A stretch of DNA of 64,000 nt from Streptomyces sp. NBC_01591. Its GTDB lineage: Bacteria; Actinomycetota; Actinomycetes; Streptomycetales; Streptomycetaceae. The notes below the pieces were generated by a model that made no database searches, was not told where the DNA came from, and saw only the letters and a list, made by a program, of their open reading frames with translations. Of the stretch, positions 8,767-20,054 are shown piece after piece. Location of the stretch: assembly GCF_035918155.1 (NCBI RefSeq), contig NZ_CP109327.1, positions 2,976,001 through 3,040,000 of the forward strand. Reading direction: 5' to 3'. The position numbers and the translations under genes are program-made. Position 1 is the first letter of the stretch. The number at the start of each line of letters is the position of its first letter.

Positions 8767-11427
8767 TCATGACCGGCCCACCGCCCGCAGCCCCGCCCCG
8801 GCACCCGTCACGGCGATCGCACCATCGGTGTCCGTACGCAGCACCACGGCGCCGCCTGCTCTGAGCGCATCGACGGTACGCGCGGCAGGGTGACCGTACG
8901 GGTTGTCCCTGCCCACGCTCACCAGGGCGAACCGCGGGTGCGCACTGCGCAGCAGAGCGGGGTCCTGATGGGCCGAGCCGTGATGGGCGACCTTGAGCAC
9001 GTCCACCCGCGGCAGCGCGGGATACCTGCGCAACAGCCCCTGCTGAGCGGGCGGTTCGAGGTCTCCCAGGAGCAACAGGGTCGACCCGCCGGTCCGGACG
9101 TACAGGGTGACGCTGGCATCGTTCGGTTCCAGCGGTACGGGACCGGCGCCCGGGTCCACCGGCATGCCGTCGGCCCCTGTGGCGTTCGTCGGCCAGAGAA
9201 CCCGCCAGTCGAGCGCCCCGATCCGGCGGCGCTCCCCCGGGGCGGCCCGGACCAGGGGCACGTGCGACTCGGCCGCCGTTCTCCGTACGAACGCGACCTG
9301 GTCCGGAGGTTCGTCCAGACTCGTCATCTCGATCGCGCCCACCGCCCTGCCCCGCAGCACACCGGGCAGGCCCCGCACATGGTCGGCGTGGAAGTGTGTC
9401 AGGACCAGGAACGGCACCTCCGTGATGCCGAGGTCACGAAGGCACCGATCGACGAGAGAGGGATCGGGGCCGGCGTCGACGACCACCCCCGCGCCGTCCC
9501 CCGCGGCCAGCACCAGGGCGTCCCCCTGCCCCACGTCGCACATCGCGAACGCCCAGTCAGGCGGCGGCCATCCGGTCAGCACCCGGGTGAGCGGCACCGG
9601 GCGCAGCACCGCGAGGATCAACAGCAGCGCGGCGGCCGAACAGACCCAGGGGTGGCGCACGATGCGACGGGCGAAGAGCACCACCAGAGCGGTGAGCGCG
9701 GTGAGCAGCACCGCCCCCTTCCCGCCGTCGGGCCAGTCGATCTCCGCTCCGGGCAGGGCCGCCCCGGTACGGGCCACCGTGGCGATCCAACCGGCCGGCC
9801 ACCCCGCGATCCGGGCGAGCAACTCCGCCACCGGCATGGCCACCGGCGCCAGGGCGAGCGCGGCGAACCCGAGGACCGTGGCCGGTGCCACCGCGAACTC
9901 GGCCAGCAGGTTGCACGGGATCGCCACCAGACTGACCCGGGAGGCGAGCAGCACGACGACCGGCGCGCACACCGCCTGCGCGGCGGCCGCCGCGGCCAGC
10001 GCCTCGGCGAGCCGGGGCGGAACTCCGCGCCGTTGCAGCGCATCGCTCCATTTCGGGGCGATGGTCAGCAGGGCGCCGGTGGCCAGCACGGAGAGGACGA
10101 AGCCGTAACTGCGCGCCATCCACGGGTCGTACAGCACCAGCAGCAGAACCGCGGCGGCCAGCGCGGGAATCAGCGATCTGCGCCGCCCCGTGCCGATGGC
10201 GAGCAGGGTGATCAGCCCGCAGGCCGCTGCCCGCAGAACGCTCGGCTCGGGCCGGCAGACGATGACGAAGGCGAGCGTGAGCCCGCCGCCCAGCAGTGCC
10301 GTCAGCCGCAGCGGGATCCCCAACCGGGGTGCCAGTCCGCCGCGTTCGACGCGAAGCGCTGCGCCCGGCGGACCGATGAGGAGGACGAGCAGGATCGCCA
10401 GGTTGGCACCGGAGACCGCCATCAGGTGGGTGAGATCGGCAGCCTTGAACGCCTCGTGCAGTTCGGGGGTGATCCGTGCGGTGTCGCCGACCACCAGGCC
10501 CGGCAGAAGGGCCCGCGCGTCGGGTGCGAGCCGCTCGGTCGCCTGCCGCAGACCGCCGCGCAGCGCGCCTGCCGTGCGCTGGAGGAAGGAAGGCGGTCCG
10601 GTGACGCGGGGCGGGCCCTTGCCCTCGGGTCGCAGTACGGCGGCGCTGCGCTCCCCGTCGTGCAGTGGCGGCGCCAGCCGGCCGCCGACGCGCAGATGCG
10701 TGGAGGGGAGCAACTGCTGCCACTGCCCCATCGATCCGCCGGGCGAGACGATCAGCAGCACTGGCGTACTCAGCCTGGTGACCGCACCGTCGGGCCCGGT
10801 CAGCCGTGTGATCTCGGCGTCCACGAGGAGGGAGGCGGGTGTGCTGTGGTCGCCGCGTACCCGGGGCAGGGTCTGCCGGACGTCGGACGTCACCGTCACC
10901 TCCGCCTCGACCCTCGCGAACCGCTGGGCCAGCACGTGGACCGGCCCCTGCCGTACGTCCGCGCTGTGCAACCCGGCCGATGCGGCCCCCGCCGCCGCGC
11001 AGAGCAACGCCGCAGCGGTGGCGGTCGCCGTGACCCGTTTCCGCCGCCGACCGCGTACCGCCAACTCGGCCTCGCCGCCACTCCCGCCTGCTTCCTCTCC
11101 CTCGCTCTCGGTCTCGTCGTCGCCCTGATCCGCCGCCGCGCCTGCTCCGGTGCCGGCTGACCTGCTGTGTGGTGCGGGGTTGCCCGTCACCCTGCGCAGT
11201 GCGCGCGTTGCCGAGGCTCCCGACATGGCCAGGAGCACCATGGCCGCGCCCACGCCGAGCATCACGCCCGCCGTGGTCCACCGCCCCGGCGCGCTCAGCG
11301 CCAGCGCCGCTCCGGCCCAGGCCGCCATGGCAGGCGGGAGCAGGCGGAGATCGACCGGACCCTCCTGCCGCGGTTCGGAGGCGCCGAGCCGACGGCCCGA
11401 CGCCGCATGGACGTCCAGGCGGCTCAT
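8767..11427 (-). CDS. comEC: ComEC/Rec2-family DNA-uptake channel protein
   Basis: 886-residue multi-spanning membrane protein. N-terminal hydrophobic segments and an OB-like region are followed by the Competence core (about residues 340-570; HLMAVSGANLAIL). The C-terminal metallo-beta-lactamase domain has HFHADH near residue 677 and KVAHHGSAH near 812. In competent bacteria ComEC conducts single-stranded DNA and the hydrolase domain may degrade the other strand. Streptomyces are not known to be naturally competent, so the role here is open. Its start overlaps the comEA stop by 4 bp (ATGA), so the two are translationally coupled. Confidence 0.94.
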   Translation of the reverse strand: MSRLDVHAASGRRLGASEPRQEGPVDLRLLPPAMAAWAGAALALSAPGRWTTAGVMLGVGAAMVLLAMSGASATRALRRVTGNPAPHSRSAGTGAGAAADQGDDETESEGEEAGGSGGEAELAVRGRRRKRVTATATAAALLCAAAGAASAGLHSADVRQGPVHVLAQRFARVEAEVTVTSDVRQTLPRVRGDHSTPASLLVDAEITRLTGPDGAVTRLSTPVLLIVSPGGSMGQWQQLLPSTHLRVGGRLAPPLHDGERSAAVLRPEGKGPPRVTGPPSFLQRTAGALRGGLRQATERLAPDARALLPGLVVGDTARITPELHEAFKAADLTHLMAVSGANLAILLVLLIGPPGAALRVERGGLAPRLGIPLRLTALLGGGLTLAFVIVCRPEPSVLRAAACGLITLLAIGTGRRRSLIPALAAAVLLLVLYDPWMARSYGFVLSVLATGALLTIAPKWSDALQRRGVPPRLAEALAAAAAAQAVCAPVVVLLASRVSLVAIPCNLLAEFAVAPATVLGFAALALAPVAMPVAELLARIAGWPAGWIATVARTGAALPGAEIDWPDGGKGAVLLTALTALVVLFARRIVRHPWVCSAAALLLILAVLRPVPLTRVLTGWPPPDWAFAMCDVGQGDALVLAAGDGAGVVVDAGPDPSLVDRCLRDLGITEVPFLVLTHFHADHVRGLPGVLRGRAVGAIEMTSLDEPPDQVAFVRRTAAESHVPLVRAAPGERRRIGALDWRVLWPTNATGADGMPVDPGAGPVPLEPNDASVTLYVRTGGSTLLLLGDLEPPAQQGLLRRYPALPRVDVLKVAHHGSAHQDPALLRSAHPRFALVSVGRDNPYGHPAARTVDALRAGGAVVLRTDTDGAIAVTGAGAGLRAVGRS

Positions 11428-12617
11428 GGCCCCACCAGTGGCTGGAGGTCGGCGAACCGGCGGTCACCGATCCCGTTGACCTCACGCAGCTCATCGACGG
11501 ACCGGAAACCGCCGTGCTGTGTGCGGTAGTCGACGATGTGCTGGGCAAGGACCGGGCCGACACCGGGCAGCGTGTCCAGTTGCTCGACGGTCGCGGTGTT
11601 GAGGCTGACCGGACCGGCCGCAGAGCCCCCGCCACCGCCCGTCGCGACTCCTCCTGTCCCGCCGACGGCTGAAGGGCCGGACGGGGCGCCCACCACGATC
11701 TGCTCTCCGTCCATGAGCACCCGCGCCCGGTTGAGCCCGGTGAGGTCCGTCCCGGCCCGGACTCCGCCCGCCGCACGTAACGCGTCGGCGACCCTTGCTC
11801 CGGACGGCAGTTGGTGGATGCCGGGCCTTCGCACCTTTCCGCTCACGTCGACGACGATGTGTCCGCCCGGCCCTGTCACGGGTGGCGGTCCCGGTGAGGG
11901 CCCCGGCACTTCGGCGTCGCCCGACGCCGGGGTCGGCATCCGGGCGTGCGCGGTCTCGTTGACCGGATCGGGCGCGCGCACGGAGTGAGGGCGCGCGGAC
12001 CAGAAATGCATCGTGGCAAAGACTCCGGCCGCGACCAGGACAACGGCCAGCGCGGCAAGGGTCTTTGGCTCCAGACCGCATCTGAGCTGCAGCCACACCG
12101 GAATCCGTTCCCGCAGCGCCAGAACCAGCCTCTCCCGCCACCGCCCCGATTCACCGGAATCCGGAACCGTGGCCGTGGCCGTGGCTCGCGCAGGGAGGGA
12201 AACGGAAGCGACAGCCGCAGCCCCAACCGAACTTGAACCTTGGCTCGGGGTCGGGGTCGGGGTCGGGGTCGGTGCCGGAGCTGGAGTCGGGGCCGGAACC
12301 GGAGCCGGAGCCGGAGCCGAGACCAAACCCTGAGCCGGGACCGGGGCCGGAGTGATCCCCAGCACGGGCCGCGCCACTCGTCCGCCGTACGCACCCGACA
12401 TGAGGGCGTCCGCCCGACGGCGCGAAGCCGCGGCCAGTGCGTTCGCACGCCCGCGCGACGACCGTCGCCGACCGGGCCCGGCACCCGGCCCGGGGCCTGG
12501 TCCGGCGCCGGCACCTGGCCCATTGCCGGGTCCGCTACGAACACGGCCGTCCGAGGCCGGGGCCCGGCCGGGGCCGCTGCCGCTTCCGCTGGTTGCACGA
12601 TGTGATCGGGGAGCCAT
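11424..12617 (-). CDS. comEA: ComEA-like helix-hairpin-helix DNA-binding membrane protein
   Basis: 397 residues. A long disordered N-terminus (1-155) is rich in Gly, Pro, Arg and Ala with (PT)n and (AP)n runs. A single TM helix spans 187-203. An SLBB-like domain covers 252-310 (GGHIVVDVSGKVRRPGIHQL). A C-terminal HhH DNA-binding domain covers 338-397 (LNTATVEQLDTLPGVGP). In competence systems ComEA is the DNA receptor feeding ComEC, and coupling to comEC here supports the pairing. Codon 280 is TTA (11778-11780), predicting bldA dependence. The long N-terminal extension is unlike Bacillus ComEA. Confidence 0.92.
   Translation of the reverse strand: MAPRSHRATSGSGSGPGRAPASDGRVRSGPGNGPGAGAGPGPGPGAGPGRRRSSRGRANALAAASRRRADALMSGAYGGRVARPVLGITPAPVPAQGLVSAPAPAPVPAPTPAPAPTPTPTPTPSQGSSSVGAAAVASVSLPARATATATVPDSGESGRWRERLVLALRERIPVWLQLRCGLEPKTLAALAVVLVAAGVFATMHFWSARPHSVRAPDPVNETAHARMPTPASGDAEVPGPSPGPPPVTGPGGHIVVDVSGKVRRPGIHQLPSGARVADALRAAGGVRAGTDLTGLNRARVLMDGEQIVVGAPSGPSAVGGTGGVATGGGGGSAAGPVSLNTATVEQLDTLPGVGPVLAQHIVDYRTQHGGFRSVDELREVNGIGDRRFADLQPLVGP
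12244..12321. repeat. Hexanucleotide microsatellites inside comEA
   Basis: Tandem TCGGGG units at about 12244-12272 and CCGGAG units at about 12299-12320 encode the (Thr-Pro)n and (Ala-Pro)n linker of ComEA. Six-base steps keep the frame, so copy-number change would lengthen or shorten the linker without inactivating the gene. Confidence 0.8.
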
Positions 12618-12759
12618 GCCTCACGACGGTAGGCACATCTGCCCGAATCCGCTGGACAGGCCCAATTCCGGTGGACAACCCACCAGTTGTGGATATCTCG
12701 GCCACCCGCAGGAGTGACGCCCAAGACGTGCAAGAGGCCGCCGGCGCCGATCGGCCGAG

Positions 12760-13605
12760 TCAGCGCGGCGAGACCACTGCCCCGAGCAGACCGGGTCCGG
12801 TGTGCGCGCCGATCACCGCACCCACCTCGCTCACATGCAGATCGACCAGGCCCGGCACCCGTTCACGCAGCCGCTCGGCGAGCCGCTCCGCCCGCTCGGG
12901 TGCCGCCAGGTGGTGCACGGCGATGTCCACGCAGCCGCTGCCCGCCCGCTCCGCGACGATCTCCTCCAGGCGCGCGATCGCCTTCGAGGCCGTCCGTACC
13001 TTCTCCAGCAGTTCGATACGGCCGCCGTCGAGCTGGAGCAGCGGCTTCACGGCGAGCGCCGATCCCAGCAGCGCCTGTGCGGCACCGATGCGGCCGCCGC
13101 GACGCAGATAGTCCAGCGTGTCGACGTAGAAGTACGCGGAGGTGCCCGCGGCCCGCTTCTCCGCGGCTGCGACCGCCTCGTCCAGGCTCCCGCCCGCCTC
13201 CGCCGTCTCCGCCGACGCCAGGGCGCAGAATCCGAGGGCCATGGCAACCATCCCGGTGTCCACCACCCGAACCGGAACCGGCGCGTCCTTCGCCGCGAGC
13301 AGAGCGGCATCGTACGTACCCGAGATCTCGGCCGAGAGGTGCAGCGAGACGATGCCGGTGGCCCCGGCCCCGGCCGCCGCCCGGTAGGTGGCGGCGAACA
13401 CCTCGGGACTCGGCCGGGACGTGGTCACGGGACGACGCTTCTGGAGCGCCACCGCAAGGGAACGGGCCGAGATCTCGGTGCCGTCCTCCAGAGCCTGATC
13501 ACCGAGGACGACGGTCAGCGGCACCGCGGTGATGCCGTGCCGCTCCATCGTCTCGGGTGGCAGGTAGGCCGTGGAATCGGTGACGATCGCGACATGGCGG
13601 GACAT
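12760..13605 (-). CDS. DegV-family fatty-acid-binding protein
   Basis: 281 residues beginning MSRHVAIVTDSTAYLPPE, the DegV signature. It contains TSRPSPEVF, VSLHLSAEISGTYDAA and the C-terminal EVGAVIGAHTGPG motif typical of the family. DegV/FakB proteins hold a fatty acid for presentation to fatty-acid kinase; no FakA homologue is in this window. The ATG at 13605 is chosen from the family N-terminus, although no good ribosome-binding site precedes it and a longer reading to 13695 is open. It lies upstream of comEA, about 140 bp apart. Confidence 0.93.
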   Translation of the reverse strand: MSRHVAIVTDSTAYLPPETMERHGITAVPLTVVLGDQALEDGTEISARSLAVALQKRRPVTTSRPSPEVFAATYRAAAGAGATGIVSLHLSAEISGTYDAALLAAKDAPVPVRVVDTGMVAMALGFCALASAETAEAGGSLDEAVAAAEKRAAGTSAYFYVDTLDYLRRGGRIGAAQALLGSALAVKPLLQLDGGRIELLEKVRTASKAIARLEEIVAERAGSGCVDIAVHHLAAPERAERLAERLRERVPGLVDLHVSEVGAVIGAHTGPGLLGAVVSPR

Positions 13606-13713
13606 GAGCGGGAGGTTACCTGGCGGGTCCGTGTCCCGGCAGTCCGACCCCGACCGAATGATCTCTCCTGATCCCTTCGGACCGCTTCCTGTCACCGTCG
13701 GTCATCGAACATC

Positions 13714-14445
13714 TCAGTTCGTCGATTCGGGCCGGGGCGCCTTCTGCCACGGGTATCCAGTCTGCTGTCGCGGGTCCGGAGCCGTGATCTCCTGGGCGAT
13801 ACCGTCGACCGGCCTGCTCCCCTGCTTCTGCCCCTGTCCCTGCTCGCTCGCGTCGCCCTGTGGCCGGTCCTGTCCCCGGGCCGGCTCGTCCGTCTCCACC
13901 GTCCAGTGCCGAAGCGCCCCCGCCTCCACGTCGATCTGCGCATTCAGTGCGTCCAGATCGTCGTCGGTGAACTGCCGCGCCCTGTCACGCGCGGCCCACC
14001 GCAGCGAATCCGCGGAGTTCGTGATCCGCTCCGTGCGCTGCTTCAGGCTCGGCAGCAGCGAGGCCACAGTCGCCCGGTCGGGCTCGCGCTCCAGTCTCTT
14101 CAGCTCTTCGTCCAGCTCCCGCCCGTGCACACTCAGCCGCTGGAAGAGGCCCAGCGACTCCGAGAGCGAGGCGTCCTCGACGGCTCCCGCCCGCAAGGCC
14201 TCCTGCGTGGCCCGCATCGATGTGCGCAGTGCCAGCCGCAGCTGCGCCAGCTCTCCGCCCACGCCCGCCTGGCCGTAGCTCTTCGCTCGCAGCGCGGTCT
14301 CCTCGACGGTGCGTCGCGCCTGCGTGATCGTTCGGTCCACACCGCGCTTCGCCGCGCCGATGGCTTTGACGCCCGCGTACACGCCCAGGGCCACGAACGC
14401 GAAAAAGAGCAACCCCAGAATCAGGATCACGGAGTCCACGTCCAT
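13714..14445 (-). CDS. Putative single-span membrane protein with coiled-coil region
   Basis: 243 residues. An N-terminal TM segment (MDVDSVILILGLLFFAFVAL) is followed by a long charged helical region with heptad character (about 30-190) and a Gln/Pro-rich C-terminus. No enzyme motif is visible. The ATG at 14445 is preferred because GAGGGG lies 5-8 nt upstream and the longer frame would run through the leuS terminator hairpin. Conserved position between degV and leuS supports a real gene. The function is not recognised; membrane-anchored coiled coils of this kind are often scaffold-like, which is inference. Confidence 0.75.
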   Translation of the reverse strand: MDVDSVILILGLLFFAFVALGVYAGVKAIGAAKRGVDRTITQARRTVEETALRAKSYGQAGVGGELAQLRLALRTSMRATQEALRAGAVEDASLSESLGLFQRLSVHGRELDEELKRLEREPDRATVASLLPSLKQRTERITNSADSLRWAARDRARQFTDDDLDALNAQIDVEAGALRHWTVETDEPARGQDRPQGDASEQGQGQKQGSRPVDGIAQEITAPDPRQQTGYPWQKAPRPESTN

Positions 14446-14502
14446 GAGCGCCCCTCGAATGTCGTCGGCTGCCGGTTCCGGCCCCTCCACCGTAAACGGA
14501 AA

Positions 14503-14541
14503 GGGCAGGCCGAGGGTTCCTTCGGAACCCCCAGCCTGCCC
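14503..14541 (-). terminator. leuS terminator
   Basis: Two stacked stems: GGGCAGGC (14503-14510) with GCCTGCCC (14534-14541), and GGGTTCC (14514-14520) with GGAACCC (14524-14530) closing on a TTC loop. It lies about 65 bp after the leuS stop codon. Confidence 0.8.
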
Positions 14542-14606
14542 GTAGGGGAATGCCCCCACACCATCGCGCGCGGCGCGGTCAGCGCCTCACGCGGGACTCC
14601 GCGCCA

Positions 14607-17480
<2,874 letters not shown>

Positions 17481-17548
17481 GATCCTCAAAGCTCCATCGA
17501 TCGTCATCTGCCGGCGCCCATGTCTACGGACACGCGTCTACGGAAACG

Positions 17549-17572
17549 AAAAATCCCCTCGCACAGGAGGGG
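17549..17572 (-). terminator. leuS attenuator terminator
   Basis: On the minus strand CCCCTC-CTGTGC-GAGGGG is followed by ATTTTTCG: a 6-bp GC stem with a run of five U residues, a textbook intrinsic terminator. It sits between the leucine leader peptide and leuS, about 70 nt before the leuS start. An alternative hairpin is possible: the end of the leader-peptide frame (GCCGCGC) can pair with GCGCGGC directly in front of the terminator. Confidence 0.82.
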
Positions 17573-17617
17573 ACGCCGCGCCGATTCCGACCAGGCATTC
17601 TCACCGGTCGGGACTGA

Positions 17618-17656
17618 TCAGCGCGGCTCGCTAAGCAGAAGGCGTACGGCACGCAT
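17618..17656 (-). CDS. leuS attenuator leader peptide
   Basis: A 12-residue ORF, MRAVRLLLSEPR, with three consecutive leucine codons (CTT CTG CTT), 138 bp upstream of leuS and followed by alternative hairpins and a U-tailed terminator. Ribosome stalling at uncharged Leu codons would favour the antiterminator and allow leuS transcription. Classical attenuators upstream of leuS in some Streptomyces have been predicted by comparative genomics (Seliverstov and colleagues, as I recall). No good ribosome-binding site precedes the ATG. TACCCT lies 6 nt before it and could be a -10 box, so translation may be leaderless (inference). Confidence 0.75.
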   Translation of the reverse strand: MRAVRLLLSEPR

Positions 17657-17786
17657 GGCGTCAGGGTACCGCACGGGCCCGGAACGGGGCCGTGCGCGAC
17701 CGAACCCCGGGACAGTGCGGCAGGAGCGCCCCTGCGGCGGAACTCCCGGCTCTCCGGCAGGTTGAGCAGGACAGGGGCGCACATAC

Positions 17787-17823
17787 GAGAAGCGGGTCAC
17801 CCTGTGTGGGTGACCCGCTTCTC
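17787..17823 (-). terminator. tRNA-Ala terminator (copy 1)
   Basis: A perfect 16-bp stem: GAGAAGCGGGTCACCC (17787-17802) pairs with GGGTGACCCGCTTCTC (17808-17823); the loop is TGTGT. It starts 12 nt after the tRNA 3' end and separates the tRNA gene from the leuS leader. Confidence 0.85.
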
Positions 17824-17834
17824 GTTCTTCACTG

Positions 17835-17907
17835 TGGAGCTAAGGAGAATTGAACTCCTGACCTCCTGCATGCCATGCAGGCGCTCTACCAACTGAGCTA
17901 TAGCCCC
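17835..17907 (-). tRNA. tRNA-Ala(GGC), copy 1
   Basis: A 73-nt cloverleaf. Acceptor GGGGCTA pairs with TAGCTCC (one G-U pair) with discriminator A. The D arm is AGCTCAGTTGGTAGAGC. The anticodon stem CCTGC/GCAGG carries loop ATGGCAT, giving anticodon GGC. The T arm is AGGAGTTCAATTCTCCT. CCA is not encoded. The sequence is identical over all 73 nt to the copy at 21012-21084. Confidence 0.97.
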
Positions 17908-17945
17908 GTGCTGCGTACCGCCTGGTTTCCCTGGCGACATCGAGA

Positions 17946-17975
17946 ACATTACCGGTGACCCCACCAGTCCACCAA
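17946..17975 (-). promoter_or_regulatory. Candidate promoter of tRNA-Ala copy 1
   Basis: On the minus strand TTGGTG (17970-17975), an 18-bp spacer and TAATGT (17946-17951) form a reasonable -35/-10 pair about 39 bp upstream of the tRNA 5' end. Confidence 0.45.
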
Positions 17976-18048
17976 ATCGATTCCCGGCCGTGCCGATTTG
18001 ACCGATTTCGCGGCACTTGGTTCAAGGTCGGCGGCGGCGCTGAAGGGG

Positions 18049-18282
18049 TCAGGCCGTGGCGAAGGAGTAGAAGCGCTTGAGCGTGCAGTGCTCCTCCAGC
18101 AGCCGACCGTAGATCGGCTCCCCCTCCAGCTCCCGATAGGTCTCGATCGGGTCGCCCTTTATGATCAGCGCCCGCGCACACTCCTCGCACCAGTACTGGT
18201 ACTCCGGATTGATCGGGTCCATGTCCCTGACGATGGGCGTACCGCTGCCGCACCAGTCGCATTTCCGCCTGTGTGCACCCAT
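18049..18282 (-). CDS. Small zinc-ribbon protein of unknown function
   Basis: 77 residues. CDWC (8-11) and CEEC (32-35) form a CxxC...CxxC zinc-ribbon. A charged C-terminal part (YRELEGEPIYGRLLEEHC) follows. ATG start at 18282. The family is not recognised beyond the metal site. It stands alone between tRNA-Ala copy 1 and the MFS gene, both on the same strand; the 200-bp gaps on either side hold no other gene I can support. Confidence 0.75.
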   Translation of the reverse strand: MGAHRRKCDWCGSGTPIVRDMDPINPEYQYWCEECARALIIKGDPIETYRELEGEPIYGRLLEEHCTLKRFYSFATA

Positions 18283-18491
18283 GGGTCAGCTCCGGCTTTG
18301 GCCGCGGGCGGTACACACGCAGAGGTCTGCGGGGAATCCAGGAACGGGGATTCCGGGAACAAGGAGCAGGTCCGGGACCTCGTGGCGGCTCGCAGGCATC
18401 GCGCTCCCTCCCGTTCGGTCCGTCGCCCCCTCCGGCGCTCCGATTCTGCCATGACCCCGCAAGAGGGGCAGCCCGCTGGAGATCCGGCCAC

Positions 18492-19943
18492 TCACCGACG
18501 CCGCACGAGCCCCACCGCCGCACCTGCCGCAGCGGCCACGGAGAGCGCGAGGGCGCATACCCACAACGCATGCCCCGACCCCTGCACCCCTTGCGTATCA
18601 AGGCGGTTGAGATAGAGCGTGCCGAATACGGCGACCCCGGTCAGCTGACCGAGCTGGGTGACCGTCACCAATACGCCGCTCGCATCGGCCGCGTCCTTAG
18701 GACGTACGTCCGCCAGCGCCCTCGTGAGGGTGGGGCTGAAGCTCAGCGCCAGGCCGACGCCCATCGCCACAAAGGCCGCATACAGCGCGGGCCCGCCGTC
18801 GCCGCCGCCACGCATCAGCAGCCCGACAGCCGCGGAGGCGACAGCCACGAGCACGAACCCGCCGGACACCAGGGCCCCTTGGAGCCCCGCGGGCCACCGT
18901 CGCCAGGTCAGTCCGGTCGCACCGAATACCAGAGCGGTCGGCGCGAACATCAGCCCCGCACGCAACGGCGAGTAGCCCAGGCCTCCCTGGACGTGCAGGG
19001 TCATCGCGAAAAGGAAGCCCGCGTTGATCGCCATCACCAAGAGAATGCGCAGCGCCGCTCGGGCGATGCCGGGAACGCGCAGCACCCTGGGCGCGATCAG
19101 GGGCGCACCACCGCGCGCGGCCAGCCGTGACTCGTATCCGACGAAACCGGCGAAGAACCCCGCGGAGGCGGCCAGGCAGACCTGGGACCAGACCGGCCAG
19201 CCCAGTTCCTGCCCGAGCACCAGGGGGACGGTGAGCAGCGTGACAGCGGCGGCAAGCAGTACCAGCCCCGGCAGATCGAGACCGCGGGCCCGCGCCTGGG
19301 CCCTGCCGGGCGCGGTGCGCGGTTCGCGCGGCAGCAGACGGATACCAAGCACCAGCAGGATGAGCCCGATCGGCACGTTCACCAGGAAGACCGGCCGCCA
19401 GCCCGCGCCGAACAGATCGGCGCTGACCAGCACTCCGCCGACCACCTGCCCGGCAGCCGCCCCGGTGGCGAGCACCGCGCTGTAGGCGCCGAGCGCCCGG
19501 ATCCGCGCCTCGCCGGTGAAGTGGCGCTGAATGAGGCTGAGTACCTGCGGAATCATCACCGCCGCTGCTGCGCCCTGCACCAGCCGGAAGGCGATCAACT
19601 GCCCTGCCCCCGCGGCGAGTCCGCAGGCGAGCGAGGCCGCGGTGAAGACGCCGAGCCCGATCAGATGGGCCCGGCCGTGTCCCAGCAGGTCGCCGAGGCT
19701 CGCGCCGGTGATGAGCAGTACCGCGTACGTGATGGTGTAACCGGCCACGATGAGCTGCAACCCGGCGCCGGAAGCACCGAGTTCGCTCTGGATCGTCGGG
19801 GCGGCGACATTGACGATGAAGATGTCGAGCAGTGCCATGAACTGAGCCGCGAGCACCAGGGCGAGCACTCTCCCGGAGCGGTTGTCAGTGGTGGAGTCTT
19901 TACTGGTTACGGAATGTGGAGTCGCCTCGGAGGCCGTCGTCAT
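18492..19943 (-). CDS. MFS drug-efflux transporter (DHA2/EmrB-QacA type, 14 TM)
   Basis: 483 residues with about 14 hydrophobic segments. TM1 has the antiporter motif MALLDIFIVNVAAPTI, and motif C-like glycine/proline-rich helices follow (GVFTAASLACGLA). These place it in the DHA2 drug:H+ antiporters. The ATG at 19943 (MTTASEAT) is chosen; in-frame sequence upstream is translated repeat DNA. It is divergent from the MmyB-type regulator at 20055, the standard arrangement for an exporter and its regulator. The exported substrate cannot be deduced. Confidence 0.9.
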   Translation of the reverse strand: MTTASEATPHSVTSKDSTTDNRSGRVLALVLAAQFMALLDIFIVNVAAPTIQSELGASGAGLQLIVAGYTITYAVLLITGASLGDLLGHGRAHLIGLGVFTAASLACGLAAGAGQLIAFRLVQGAAAAVMIPQVLSLIQRHFTGEARIRALGAYSAVLATGAAAGQVVGGVLVSADLFGAGWRPVFLVNVPIGLILLVLGIRLLPREPRTAPGRAQARARGLDLPGLVLLAAAVTLLTVPLVLGQELGWPVWSQVCLAASAGFFAGFVGYESRLAARGGAPLIAPRVLRVPGIARAALRILLVMAINAGFLFAMTLHVQGGLGYSPLRAGLMFAPTALVFGATGLTWRRWPAGLQGALVSGGFVLVAVASAAVGLLMRGGGDGGPALYAAFVAMGVGLALSFSPTLTRALADVRPKDAADASGVLVTVTQLGQLTGVAVFGTLYLNRLDTQGVQGSGHALWVCALALSVAAAAGAAVGLVRRR

Positions 19944-19963
19944 GACATCGAGCCTGGCCCCGG

Positions 19964-19973
19964 CCGTATACGG
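19964..19973. promoter_or_regulatory. Palindrome in the exporter/regulator divergent gap
   Basis: CCGTATACGG is a perfect 10-bp palindrome in the 111-bp gap between the divergent MFS and MmyB-type genes. It could be an operator for the regulator, or overlap a -10 box (TATACG on the minus strand) for the transporter. This is inference from symmetry and position. Confidence 0.35.
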
Positions 19974-20054
19974 GTAACGAGAGCCCGTTGATGCTGGTAC
20001 CGACAGCACCTGGCAACTCCCTTGCAGGGCACCGACCATGGGGGGGTGACTACG

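Noticed and set aside
12240..12330. Possible CRISPR-like or minisatellite array.
   Set aside because: The 6-bp units are in frame inside comEA and encode a Pro-rich linker; there are no spacers.
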